Shown: one piece after another, positions 12,601 through 22,500 of the stretch
Layout of the letters: every line of letters begins with the position of its first letter
How positions within the stretch are numbered: the first letter of the stretch is position 1
Source: Scolanthus callimorphus
Lineage: Eukaryota > Cnidaria > Anthozoa > Actiniaria > Edwardsiidae
Direction of reading: 5' to 3'
NCBI GenBank assembly: GCA_033964015.1
Contig: CM066923.1
Coordinates: 2,356,001 to 2,420,000 of the forward strand
Length of the DNA stretch: 64,000 bases
Translations under genes and position numbers: made by a program
Notes under the pieces: model-generated
The model's database searches: none
What the model was told of the DNA's origin: nothing
The model's input: only the letters and a program-made list of their open reading frames with translations

Positions 12601-15600
12601 TGGCATGTCCAGTCTGCTTTTAGTTTTTGAGTGGGGAAAATCGAGGTCATTGATTATTAGTATTCTCACATGGTCGAGGAAGCACGCGAAGAGCCAGCGC
12701 TGGATTCAGAAGTTCTAACACGATAAAATGGTGGTCTCTATAAATTAGGCAAAAAAGCACAGCTCACACGCTGTTGGTGTAACTCGGGAAAAAAAATGAA
12801 CATAAGCAGCACTTTTGCCGTGTTGGCAGACTAGTTTTACTATATATTTCATTGTTTTTGAAAATGTGATTAATTAATTGTAGAAAGCATGAAACGTCTT
12901 TTCAGTGAATAACAAACATTCAGGCGACACTGAGCGTGTTCCATACGAGAAATGCGATTTGCAAACCATCTGAAATTTTTTATCTCCTTTTTTTGAACCC
13001 CCACCCCTCTGGAATTTCATAGGCCTTTGACTCCCTACCCAACCCCACCCCTCTGGACTTTCCAATCCCTTCCATGGGGGGGGGGGGGGGGGGAAGGGAA
13101 CTTCTGGAACTACACCTTCGAACTTGCATTGGCTCGTATGTATATGATCAGTCTCCTGCTTAAAGAGCCTCAGTTAGTCGCCATTCATATCTCAACTGTA
13201 AGAGGGGCATAGACAGTTTCACACATTTTGCCATTACGTAAAGATTGATTGTTTTTTCCCTGGCTGAACATGCAAAGGACTTACCTATAACTTGCACCTT
13301 GGCCTTATCATCTAAATATTCGCCGTTTTCAAAATGCACTGAAACTTCATATATTCCTATATCTGCTATTTGCACATTTGTCACAGTTACACCAGCTTCT
13401 CCAGCACCTGTGGCTATTGGATATTTCGTCTTGTAGCCTGGAAGATTTGTATGGATTACAGCCTCTTGCCTTGTTCTGGTAGCAATAGGTTTTTTTTGGG
13501 TGGTGCCATTAAGAGTAAAGTACCATGAGCTAAAGGCAGGGGAGTACCCAGAACTGTATGTAAAAGGCAAGTTGATATCTTTACCAATATCTTTACAAAT
13601 TGATTTTCCATTGTATGGGTTACCAGAATGAATCCATTGCTGAGCTTCTGCAAGATACAAGGTCAATAAGAACATCAATAAAAGCCTAAAAGGGAAGCAC
13701 CAAATGAAACCCCAAGTGCAAAAAACAAAAACAGAAGAATTACACTCTCCAAGAAACTAAAACTAATCTCAAGAAAAAGCAGGGCAAGAAAGGGGTGTTA
13801 ATACTCAGTGGGGTATAATGTATATAATGCATTGAAAAGGCAGAAATTGGCCCAATCTGGCATGCTCAATGGGACATCTGGATTTCCCCTAAACTAGATC
13901 TCCAGCAAGCTCTAAAGCTTAAACTAATCACTTTCATCAACTGTACATTTTTCTTTTCTACTCGCCTGGCTGCCAATAACGGCCAACAGTTTACTACTTT
14001 GTACTGATAACGGTCACCAGTATTGGCCAAAAGTTTACTACTTTGTACTCTGATTCATTTTAGTTAAATGTACTATCACCAGAAAAGGAAATGTCAAATT
14101 GTGATGGAATGCTTTGAAAGACTCATATAAAAAAACACAGCAATAATGAGATCTTTGCACCTTTGTTGTGCCTACCCTGAAACAATGAAGGAAGGTAATT
14201 ATTTGTTGCACCCATTATTTAATTATATGTTGCTAACTGTTCATTCTGTTTAGTAGTATAATAAATATAGTGTTTCCTTTTTTGTACACATTAGCATGGA
14301 GTGGTTACCATTTGATTCTGTGCGAGATAATATTAAGGGCCATAGTTTTTGGTCTGCCAACATAATATGATCCCATCAATGAAGATAGAATTTGTTATAA
14401 TATAATTAGAATAAATTACTGAATACAGAAAACTGTTCTTCTTTTAATCAAGACTACAGTCATCCAAATAGCAAAATGTTTCCTGTACCTACCAAGTGGT
14501 TTAAATGAATATTTGACTTCACAACTAGAAGCTAAATGTACTGTATCCTTGAGAAACAATGGAATTGTTAAAGTGCTAAACCTGGGGGTATTTTGGAAAA
14601 ATGATGACCAATTAAAAGCTTTCTAACTATATAATACTGTTTTGGGGGCTTTGGGAAATTTTCAACATTATTCACAATGTGACTTGTTTCAGAAAGCTAT
14701 AGAGAAAGGAATCTAATAATGTGACTAACAGGCTAGGCTAGTGACTGGTTAACATTTCTTGGATAATATGTGAGCAGAATGTTTAGCTTAATGTTTTCTT
14801 TACACATATTTTGTTGTTATCATGAAAAGTATAGTGATGAAAATACAAGGTTGGTAATTCTTCTCACACAAACTGAAACAATATAATGTAGCAGGTTTTT
14901 TCACAGCATGAAGTTCTTAAAAACAAAGAAACAAAAGCATGCTTATGTCAAAAACTGCTAATAATATTTGAACAACACATAGCTCTACAGAAAATGATAA
15001 TTTATGCTAATTTTAGGTGTTTGTCAAACGCAACTGCTTTCGAGTTTAGGTTAATCAGAACTCAGACAAAACAAACTTTGCAATTATTTCCCGAAGATAA
15101 AAATTAGAGCTCAAGTAATATAGTAATTGTGAAGGGCAGACAATACATTATACCGTTCTGGGTTTAAAAACAACGCCAATCTCATATAAACACAAAGTTC
15201 TTGAGCGCAAGAAAAAATATCGAAGAGAGAACTTCATGCAACTTGGAATTTCGCGCCAGAGTGAAGTTCTTGTCAATATAAAGTAGTGCCAACCAAAATA
15301 AGCTGGGAATTCGCAGCTTTATTTCACAAATGATTTCGTGATTTTCAAAGCATTTTGCGAGCCCTTATCTGTGGAAAACTGGCGAACTAGAAATCTTTGA
15401 CAATGCTTTGAAAACAATAACAAAACTACGGAATACTTCGCCGCTCAAATTGCAGCCATTCAACACGCAAACGTAGCACAAAAAAGAAAACTTCAGTGAT
15501 TTAATCAAAAAAAAAAATTCCTAATGAATTAGAATTTGGTTTTCTTATAACTGTGCCAATAAATAATCACTTCTGTAGTAAACAAAGCATCATTCGTCCG

Positions 15601-16099
15601 CATTTACTAGCCGTTGCAAGTTTCCTCTTTGTTTTATATCGAAAGAGCCAAAAATTGTATAGGTGTCATTGCAATAGCTTATATGACAAACTTCTGCTTA
15701 CATAATAAAAATCTGAGATCAACAGTGACAACTTTTAGGATTTTGGAAACTAATGAGTTTTAAGCGAAAGCTTGAAGCATAAAATAGAAGTTTCTCTTTT
15801 TTCACCGCAGTTTTGTTGTAGGTTTCGCAAGTCGGCAGGAAAGCCCGCACGATCGGGGAACAAACAGAAGTTTAATGTTAAGTCCAAAGTTTACGCTAAA
15901 GTAAGTAGGAAGAATAATCAACAGAGAACTGAGAAAAAATATAAAAGTTTTATGAGATGGGAGTTATTAAAGGGAACTTCAGAATCCCGCTATGCTCATC
16001 GCTCAAGTCTGAAAGTTGTAATTTAGGGCACTACTCACCTACGAACCGCAAGCCACAAACAGATAAGAGTAGAATGGCTCCAAATGCATTAAAATCCAT
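402..16099 (-). CDS. Multi-Ig / fibronectin III adhesion protein, 5' part (3' end outside window)
   Basis: Twelve coding exons are seen, reading down from 16099: 16039-16099, 13285-13647, 10646-10924, 9763-10059, 8491-8748, 7749-8030, 5417-5737, 5034-5306, 4115-4231, 3021-3155, 1259-1558 and 402-695, giving about 993 residues so far. Exon 1 encodes a hydrophobic signal peptide that begins MDFNAFGAILLLSVCG. Exon 2 (residues about 21-141) is a V-like Ig domain. Residues 142-895 hold eight more Ig domains with the usual Cys, Trp and YxC pattern (for example GKYTCVAQNSLG near residue 410); one Ig domain is split over exons 9 and 10. Residues 896-993 form a fibronectin III domain (TAYEFMVQSTNELG). 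Every intron is phase 1. The last exon ends at a good donor (gtaagg), so the gene continues. A cell-surface or matrix adhesion or receptor role is inferred from the architecture; the exact family (NCAM, hemicentin, DSCAM or FGFR type) cannot be decided without the 3' end. Confidence 0.88.
1625..1857. mobile_element. Decayed repeat copy, same family as 8890-9130
   Basis: The stretch contains GCCAGCCCACAATTTTGAC, catccatttccatcgactga and an ending acaataacaaaggagtggtt. These match, with scattered substitutions, the segment near 8930-9115 in another intron of the same gene. It has no coding potential. Confidence 0.55.
3255..3975. repeat. Degenerate minisatellite based on GTGATCATGTGTTCGT
   Basis: About 700 bp of a 16- to 33-bp unit (gtgatcatgtgttcgtg alternating with taatctcctatctgt, or with atctcgtattcgt). 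It lies in the intron between exons 9 and 10 of the Ig/FnIII gene. The part from 3780 to 3950 is the most regular, with a 17-bp unit. The open frame seen across it on the minus strand is a by-product of the repeat. Confidence 0.85.
6325..7641. mobile_element. 1.3-kb foldback element with long inverted arms, TTAA at both ends
   Basis: The two ends read TTAAGGTGGCCCGCGCC and its reverse complement. Arms of about 565 bp (6325-6895 and 7075-7641) are nearly identical in opposite orientation and enclose about 180 bp. TTAA at 6325-6328 and 7638-7641 fits a TTAA target duplication as in piggyBac-type or Kolobok-type elements. The same 110-codon frame can be read outward from both arms, simply because the arms are copies; I see no transposase. 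It lies in intron 6 of the Ig/FnIII gene, 108 bp from an exon. Confidence 0.85.
8835..9252. mobile_element. GAGC-type MITE relative with a nested second repeat
   Basis: The left end TAGAGCGGTTTTCATATGAC and the right end near 9232-9252 (gtcatttgaaatccgctct) are imperfect inverted ends of the TA-flanked GAGC family also seen at 18602, 19100, 40019 and 46596. A second unit with ends CTTAAAGAGCCT (about 8892) and GGCTCTTTAA (about 9130) sits inside it, and resembles 1625-1857. Confidence 0.55.
10925..13284. other. Intron 2 of the Ig/FnIII gene
   Basis: This 2.4-kb intron holds the tandem repeat at 12054-12415 and a run of about 22 G at 13074-13093, flanked by CCCACCCCTCTGGA copies at 13000-13060. 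No exon is supported. Confidence 0.6.
12054..12415. repeat. Tandem repeat, three units of 111-117 bp
   Basis: The block starting CTTCATTTAYTGACAA recurs at 12054, 12171, 12282 and, partially, 12393. Each unit contains cagccatgtygataaacca and aagcgtctgtgtac. It lies in the intron between exons 2 and 3 of the Ig/FnIII gene. The long frames on both strands reflect the repeat only. Confidence 0.85.
13648..16038. other. Intron 1 of the Ig/FnIII gene
   Basis: This 2.4-kb AT-rich intron separates the signal-peptide exon from the first Ig exon. A short duplication of ttactactttgtactg occurs at 13990-14050. Nothing else is recognisable. Confidence 0.6.
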
Positions 16100-16976
16100 A
16101 TTGTTGCTCAGAGCAACTGTTCAGATAGACCGCTATAACCCTGTAGTGTTAAACATTGAGTTAAGAATTGTTGATTCTTGTTAATTTGAACTAAACAGAA
16201 CCATATCGGAAACTTCGTGCATAGAACATCGGCAAAACATGCTCATCCAACGGCAAGGAGCGCTCGCCGCTAGGCAGTACTCTAGCCAATCAGAGCTAAG
16301 AATGAATACCACGTGATAGATCTGCAAAGGAGAGAAAAATAAAACCTTTGTAATTATTGGCCAATTTTTGTTAACAAGCCAATCATCTATCGTCTTCTAA
16401 ATAAGTTTCAAAACTTAATCTAAAATGAGGTCTCATTTATGCAAGCTTCAAAATAACCATGATACTGGATTCCAAGCATATTTTCTCGCGTATCTATTAT
16501 GAGGTTTTTTTCTTCCCATATTTTCCCTTTCGGATCAATAGAATTATGGGAGGAAACGTAATATCTGCTTCTTACATGTAAATACGATGAAGATCTCCAA
16601 AAAGGAAATATGTTTTGCTTTACAGTCGTTTAGACTTTCGCCGGTTATCAGTTTTGTTATCGGTTTGCTTAGCTACACGTCATATCCGCCATATATTAAG
16701 TTCATGCGAGAAGGTCCCAGAGTACGCGTACGCACTGCAAACGGGACGGCAATTTTTTTGGATGACTTTGGTACAAAAGTACTGTACTGCATTCCTGAGG
16801 TCCATGGGTTTGGCGCAGCCTGAAAATTTGCAAAATCCTGTGTATGCCCCCCGAGGGGCAGGGGGACTCCCATATTTTTGGGGCGGGGGTGCTCGTCAGG
16901 AACTTTCGATTTTACCCCTAAAAGGCGGCAAACATGGCGTCGTTTAGTTGATTTTGACCCCTAAAAGGTACCAACA

Positions 16977-17032
16977 AGACGTATTTTCCCTCGTAATTTT
17001 CTCTCGTATTTTTTACGAGGGAAAATACGTCT
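16977..17032. repeat. Perfect hairpin, 20-bp arms and 16-bp loop
   Basis: The arm AGACGTATTTTCCCTCGTAA at 16977-16996 is exactly complementary to 17013-17032. It sits inside a longer repeat whose edges carry CCCCCCGAGGGGC-like and CCCCCCGGGAG-like sequence, plus several copies of ccctaaaagg. Confidence 0.85.
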
Positions 17033-17555
17033 GAAATTCAGGCTACCAACAAGTGTGATTTGCTTGATTTGCTACTACACCTCTTACAGGTACCTATCTG
17101 GAAAAAAGGTACCAGAGGCCTGATTTTAAACCGTAAAAGGTGCGACGAATACCCCCGCCCAAAATGGGTCCCCCCGGGAGTGTATGCCCTTTTGTGACTG
17201 CAACTTAAAAAATCTGTGTACCGACGCCCTTAGAGGCCTCTCGTCTTTTGCTTTTTTGCAAAGCTGACAGGCTGACTAGTCGAATAAAAGCGGTCTCTGG
17301 CTCTGCTATTAAGAGGGGATCTCTAGTATCTGCTAGGAGTAGATAGTTCTTGGCCAAAAAGCAATTTGCTCTACTTGTGATTGTTGAATCGAGAAAAACT
17401 CTCTTAACGTAAAATTTATAAATATGGCCAAAATGAGGGTTTCCGCAGGAAACGTTTGTAACGTGGCCGTTTTGCCTTTTTTCCAATCGCGCGCGGCGCA
17501 TGAAGACTTTGAGCAAGCAGTGACGTCACCAGGCCTCATTTCATCCCCGTAAAAA

Positions 17556-17994
17556 GGCACTATTGGCGGGAGAGACCGTTGAATAAAAGTGAAAGTGCGC
17601 GCCCAGATGATACAAAAAAATCAGCCAGGCGACACCGGGAATCGTACAGTATTCTTGAGACACTGTTGAGAGGCGATATTGGTGGGAAAGACCGTTGAAT
17701 AAAATATTGCGCGCTCACTTGATACAGGGGCACAAAAAATTAGCCAGGCGACACCCCTTAAAGCGTGGAAATTAAAGCAGTACTTGAGAGGCGATATTGG
17801 TGGGAAAGACCGTTGAATAAAATAAAATTGCGCGCTCACTTGATACAGGGGCACAAAAAATCAGCCAGGCGACACCCTTTAAAGCGTGCAAATCAAGCAG
17901 TACTTCTTGAGACACAGTTGAGTTGGCGGGAAAGGCCGTTGAATGAATTGTGCGCTCAATTTTAACAGGGCCTCGCATGTGCAAATCAGCCAGG
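17556..17994. repeat. Tandem repeat, four units of about 118 bp
   Basis: Units begin near 17556, 17672, 17790 and 17920. Each has ggcgatattggtgggaaaga, ccgttgaataaaa, cgctcacttgatacaggggc and tcagccaggcgacacc. The later units diverge. It lies 1.5 kb upstream of the Ig/FnIII start codon. Confidence 0.85.
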
Positions 17995-18601
17995 CGGAGC
18001 GCTGAGACTTTGTGTCAAGTGTTAGTAAGCCCCCAGGGCTCAAGGCATTTTTGAAAAGCCGCCTTACTTGCCACATTATCTTCTATTAGGAACATTGAAC
18101 TCGACATGATTTATAAATCTCTACTTCTGTCTGTATAAAGTTACATCTACCAGAACCTTGAAGGACTTGGCTTCAAAGACGCGAATACAAAGAAGAAATT
18201 GGTCGCGAAATAATGCGTTCCATAATCATATTACGAACACATGAAACAGAGATTCCTTCTTGAACAATATTTTATTTACAATACTTATAGTCACAAAATA
18301 TAATATTTTAAATCGTTTTCACGGAGTCCGCCTGGTCTTCCGTGCAGCACACTAGCGATTTACCTACTACCTTTTTCAACACAGTCTACCAGTTTCAAGA
18401 TCATCGGTTCTCACTAGTCAATGAAAGACAACATGCACTATTTGAGAAAATAACCCCCTGCCTCGCCACCATATTGTCAGGTGAACCCCAGTACTTATTG
18501 ATATAGCTACTCGTCTTTTATCCACCGTGTCAGGGTTGTCAGGCTTATTGCGAACTTTACCTCCTGTCAAGGTTTTTATCATTATCTAGCACGTCAGGGT
18601 C

Positions 18602-18743
18602 TAGAGCGGATTTCACAGAGCCGATTTCACATGTGCAGTAAACCAAGCGCAAAGTACTACAACATTCTGAACAAAACGTATAGGAGTAAACGCAAAGTGA
18701 GTGCGAATTACTCATGACACTCATCTGAACTGAAGCACTCTAT
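18602..18743. mobile_element. TA-flanked GAGC-type MITE, diverged copy
   Basis: The ends are TAGAGCGGATTTCAC and TGAAGCACTCTA. The interior (gaacaaaacgtataggagta) matches the copy at 40019-40141. Confidence 0.55.
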
Positions 18744-19099
18744 GACTACAGTGAAACCAATCAATCAGATCAATCGCAATGTGGTACAACAATTCTAAAA
18801 TCTATAAGAGCGATTGCAAACTAATTGCCAATTACTCAAAGTAATTACCAATCATGTTGTTCTATCTGGGGTACTTGGTGATAGATCGAGAGTCTGTCCG
18901 AGATGACGGGACAGAGTTGTTAGTGTGACACGTTCACAAACCACCAACCACTCAGAAACGGGAGTCTTTTTCCATCTCAAATGCATGGCTGCACCATTTG
19001 AGTTCGTACATAGTCTCGTTTGGTACGGCCCTGGGAGAGGATAGAGGGAGATGGCCGAGTGATCCCTCAAAGGGAGCATTACCGGCTTTGTAATCCTAA

Positions 19100-19281
19100 T
19101 AGAGCAGATTTCGTATGACTGTGAAAAGTACCGCGAAAGAGTTGTACCGCGCCGCGACCGTGACCGTACCCCGACTACGCGGTTTCGTTTGGTATCTACA
19201 GCAGGCCAGGTTCGGTACCGCCACCGCGACAGTACCGCGCCGTGTCACGGTACTTTTCACAGTCATACGAAATCTGCTCTA
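19100..19281. mobile_element. TA-flanked GAGC MITE, well preserved
   Basis: The inverted ends GAGCAGATTTCGTATGACTG continue inward as tgaaaagtaccg and its complement. TA flanks both sides, as expected for Tc1/mariner-type insertion. The interior is rich in taccgcg and ggtaccg. A sister copy lies at 46596-46711. Confidence 0.85.
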
Positions 19282-19445
19282 TTAAGCTAAAGTATTATTT
19301 GATGGAAATGTTCACCTTATTTTGACCACCGACCTGATTCTCAAGCGGTTCGTAAGGAATAAATACAATTCTTCACGCCATTTCCAAAGTCGCCTTATGG
19401 CAATTCATTTATCATCGACCACCGAAACTATGATGTTAAAACCGA

Positions 19446-19577
19446 TCAATCAACGTCTTCGTCTTCTTTCTCGTCTTCTTGCATGAATTGCACCAACTGT
19501 GCATGTCTGGAGACTGTACTACCCACCGAGCAGAGAACCTTGTCAATGACGCCGGCCTTTGGGGACCGAATTGAATG
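19446..19577 (-). CDS. MCCC1: MCCC1 terminal exon: second half of the biotinyl domain and stop
   Basis: The exon starts [14 protein letters not shown], directly continuing AMKME from the previous exon, and ends with an acidic tail ([10 protein letters not shown]) and TGA at 19446. Its acceptor and first 33 bases lie in a 70-bp tandem duplication (19545-19684), so an identical acceptor exists at 19647. Use of that distal copy would add only [11 protein letters not shown] and four more residues before a stop. Confidence 0.85.
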   Translation of the reverse strand, partial: HSIRSPKAGVIDKVLCSVGSTVSRHAQLVQFMQEDEKEDEDVD

Positions 19578-22500
19578 CTGGTGGAGCAAAGAATTTGAAT
19601 TAAACTGGATACTTAATGACGCCGGCCTTTGGGGACCGAATTGAATGCTGGTGGAGCAAAGAATTTGAATTAAACTGGATACTTGAAGGGAAGGGAAGGG
19701 AAGGGAAGGGAAGGGAAGGGAAGGGAAGGGAAGGGAAGGGAAGGGAAGGGAAGGGAAGGGAAGGGAAGGGAAGGGAAGGGAAGGGAAGGGAAGGGAAGGG
19801 AAGGGAAGGGAAGGGAAGGGAAGGAAGGGAAGGGAAGGGAAGGGAAGGGAAGGGAAGGGAAGGGAAGGGAAGGGAAGGGAAGGGAAGGGAAGGGAAGGGA
19901 ACACGCTTATAATAACAAACACCAACTCAGTCAAACACCAACTCAGTCAAATGCATATCACTAGATCGTACCTCCATTTTCATCGCCAGCATTACAACCA
20001 GTACCTCGCCCTCCTCTACCTGCTGACCTGGCTCCACAAGAACCTGTGGAGAGAAGAAATCTCTGAATGTTTCCGAATATATATTTTATTGAAGACGGCT
20101 TTGCTCTACGTTCAAAAAGCGACAAGGTGTTGCTTGTTCTGATCTTTACCAGGAAGGGACGTTTTGAGAATATATTCTCTGGGAGGGTTTTCGAGTAAAA
20201 GGTGGTGGCCGTCACTTGACTGTTTCCGTTTATCCTGTACCGTGCATGACCATTCTATTCACAGCCACCATGCTACGAATGAGCATGCCTGCCTTTCTGC
20301 TATATGCACTTAAGTTTAGATCCGAATTTGTAATCATTTTAGCGCAGTTCAAGTGGCAACATGTACTGACGAAAGCATGCTCTCAAAAGCCTTCGAACAA
20401 CAACCATGCCGCGCAATAAACAACATCTCGACAAGTACGCAAATGGAGGTATTTACCTTGACAATATTTCCAGGCATGGGAGCTGTTGCACCCCCCTTTG
20501 CACTACCAAGCGTGGAGCTAAGATACTTGGGCACATGACGCTGAAGTCTACGACATCCATCCTGGAATATGAAGAACAAAATGACCAAATGCCGCTCAAG
20601 AAGAGAAAGCGAGAACACATAAATTAAGAGGAGGGGGAGACACTACTTTCGATACAGAGTCCTAAAGTGATGACGTCACAAAAACAAAATTTTCAATTTA
20701 GCACTATTTGTTCCTTGATGTCGAAAGGGCATATCGATTGAAAGCTACACACCAAAAATGAGGTGAAACGGTTGAAACGCGACCGAGATACGGCCCGCTG
20801 AATACATAATTTTCTTTAACAAATCATTGTATTTTTGGTTCAGTTCATAAAGTTATGAACTGAGTCCAAAATACAGTGATTTGTTAAAGAAAATTATGTA
20901 TTCAGCGGGCCATAGCTCGGTCGCGTTTCAACCGATTCACCTCATTTTTTGCATGCAACGTTCTTCGAAGTTGGTCTTTCATTATCCGTGGACAAGAGAA
21001 AATGATATAAGAGAACATATCCCCGTGCCATATGAAAGTCGACAATAAGAATCTAAAAATAGATTTCGAGCCACTTCCGGTCACGAATCATGACGTCATG
21101 CGTCACTCAAGGCCAGCGCGGGAAATTTTTCAGAGGGGATTTTTTGTGCCAAAATACAATGAAAGAGCTAATCTTGACATACAAAACCATTTTGAATTTA
21201 AAATTTGATAGGCTTATTTATTATTGTGGTACAAATCATAGCTTACAAAAGCTGGTTGCAGTTTTTCCGAAACCAACGAAGTTTTCCACAGCTCAAAACA
21301 AAACTGAACTCAAGTAAAATCAAACGGCAAAGTCGATAAATAGACAACTTCAACTATAACAAACGGAGATTTTTATTATTTATAATTATTTTAGGCTTTT
21401 CAAGCACAATTCTTATATAACTAGAAGTAGAAGTCATGGTTTGTGAATGCAGAATATATTTCTGGCCCTAGCTCATTTAAAAGAAGGGAAAGAAGGAGAA
21501 ATGATTTATTTTTCAATCAAATGAAAATGTTTTTGTCTCGCCTTGGAAACAGAATGATCAAGTGGAAAACGAAGATCTTGCGCCCCACTTTCATTTTATT
21601 TTAACAAAAATGAAGATAATAAGCACATAAAAGGGAAGGTAATTCACAGAAATTTGATAAGTCTAAAACTATATATTCAAATTGAACTTCAGTGATGTGA
21701 AGTAGCTTCAAAAAGGGCGCTGCCGAACAAACGTCAAAGAAATAACTTAAGAGTAGAAGTGACAGAAAGAGAGAAAGAAGACAACACACAAAAACGCTTA
21801 CTTGCTCTTCCGGAATCCGTATCCACTGCAGAATGTTTATCATTTAAAAGACTATAAGTAGTTAAGCTTATTCCAAGGAAGTTCTCTTTGAGGAATAAGG
21901 TGAGCTTTTCCCATCAGTTTCTCGTGTTTGAGAACGCCAACGGTCGAGTACGTGTTCAGCCTCGTAAAGTTTTTTCTCAGGAACGACTTCTTCTGCGGGC
22001 AATGTTCTGTATTCTTCTGGCCTCCTCTTGAAGAAGTCTATAGCTCCAACAGTCTTCCGTTTTTCTTTCCAAAGTTTGGTGAAACACTGTAGAAGTGTCC
22101 ATCTATAGATGGAGATATTTCAGGCAACACAAACCGACAAAACCACAGAAAAGCACAGTTCTAGAACTTCTTTTTTCTTACTCAGCAAAGTGCTTCTGTG
22201 AGCAGTTACTTTTCTTTTGAATGAATGCATTTAGTCAGGACTAAAACCTTGACAAAAACCAGAAAAACAATAGCCAAAGAACTCGGTAAAGGACTAAATG
22301 GCTCAGCGATGTCAAGAACTGCATTATCAATGAAAAATCGGAGCAGCGCCCACAAGGCGGTAAATTGTTGAAGGCGATGCGTGACACCGTGACAGCACTC
22401 GGTGAGAACTGCCAACTTCCGGTTTCTAGCGGAGCTCCCGCGGGCGCCGAAGGCGCCCGCGTAGCGGAGCCCCATAGCTACATGCAGGAGAAGAAGGAAC

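Larger units (their letters stand above)
16100..19445. other. Spacer between the Ig/FnIII gene start and the MCCC1 stop
   Basis: No gene is supported in this stretch. It should contain the Ig/FnIII promoter (just above 16099) and the MCCC1 3' UTR. It holds a perfect hairpin at 16977-17032, a G/C-rich repeat at 16845-17175, a 118-bp tandem repeat at 17556-17994 and two GAGC-type MITEs. Confidence 0.6.

Noticed and set aside
19446..19934. 162-codon frame with many PSLPF repeats, and matching GREGK frames on the plus strand
   Set aside because: These are translations of the (GGGAA)n array; only the last 43 codons before the stop belong to the real MCCC1 terminal exon.
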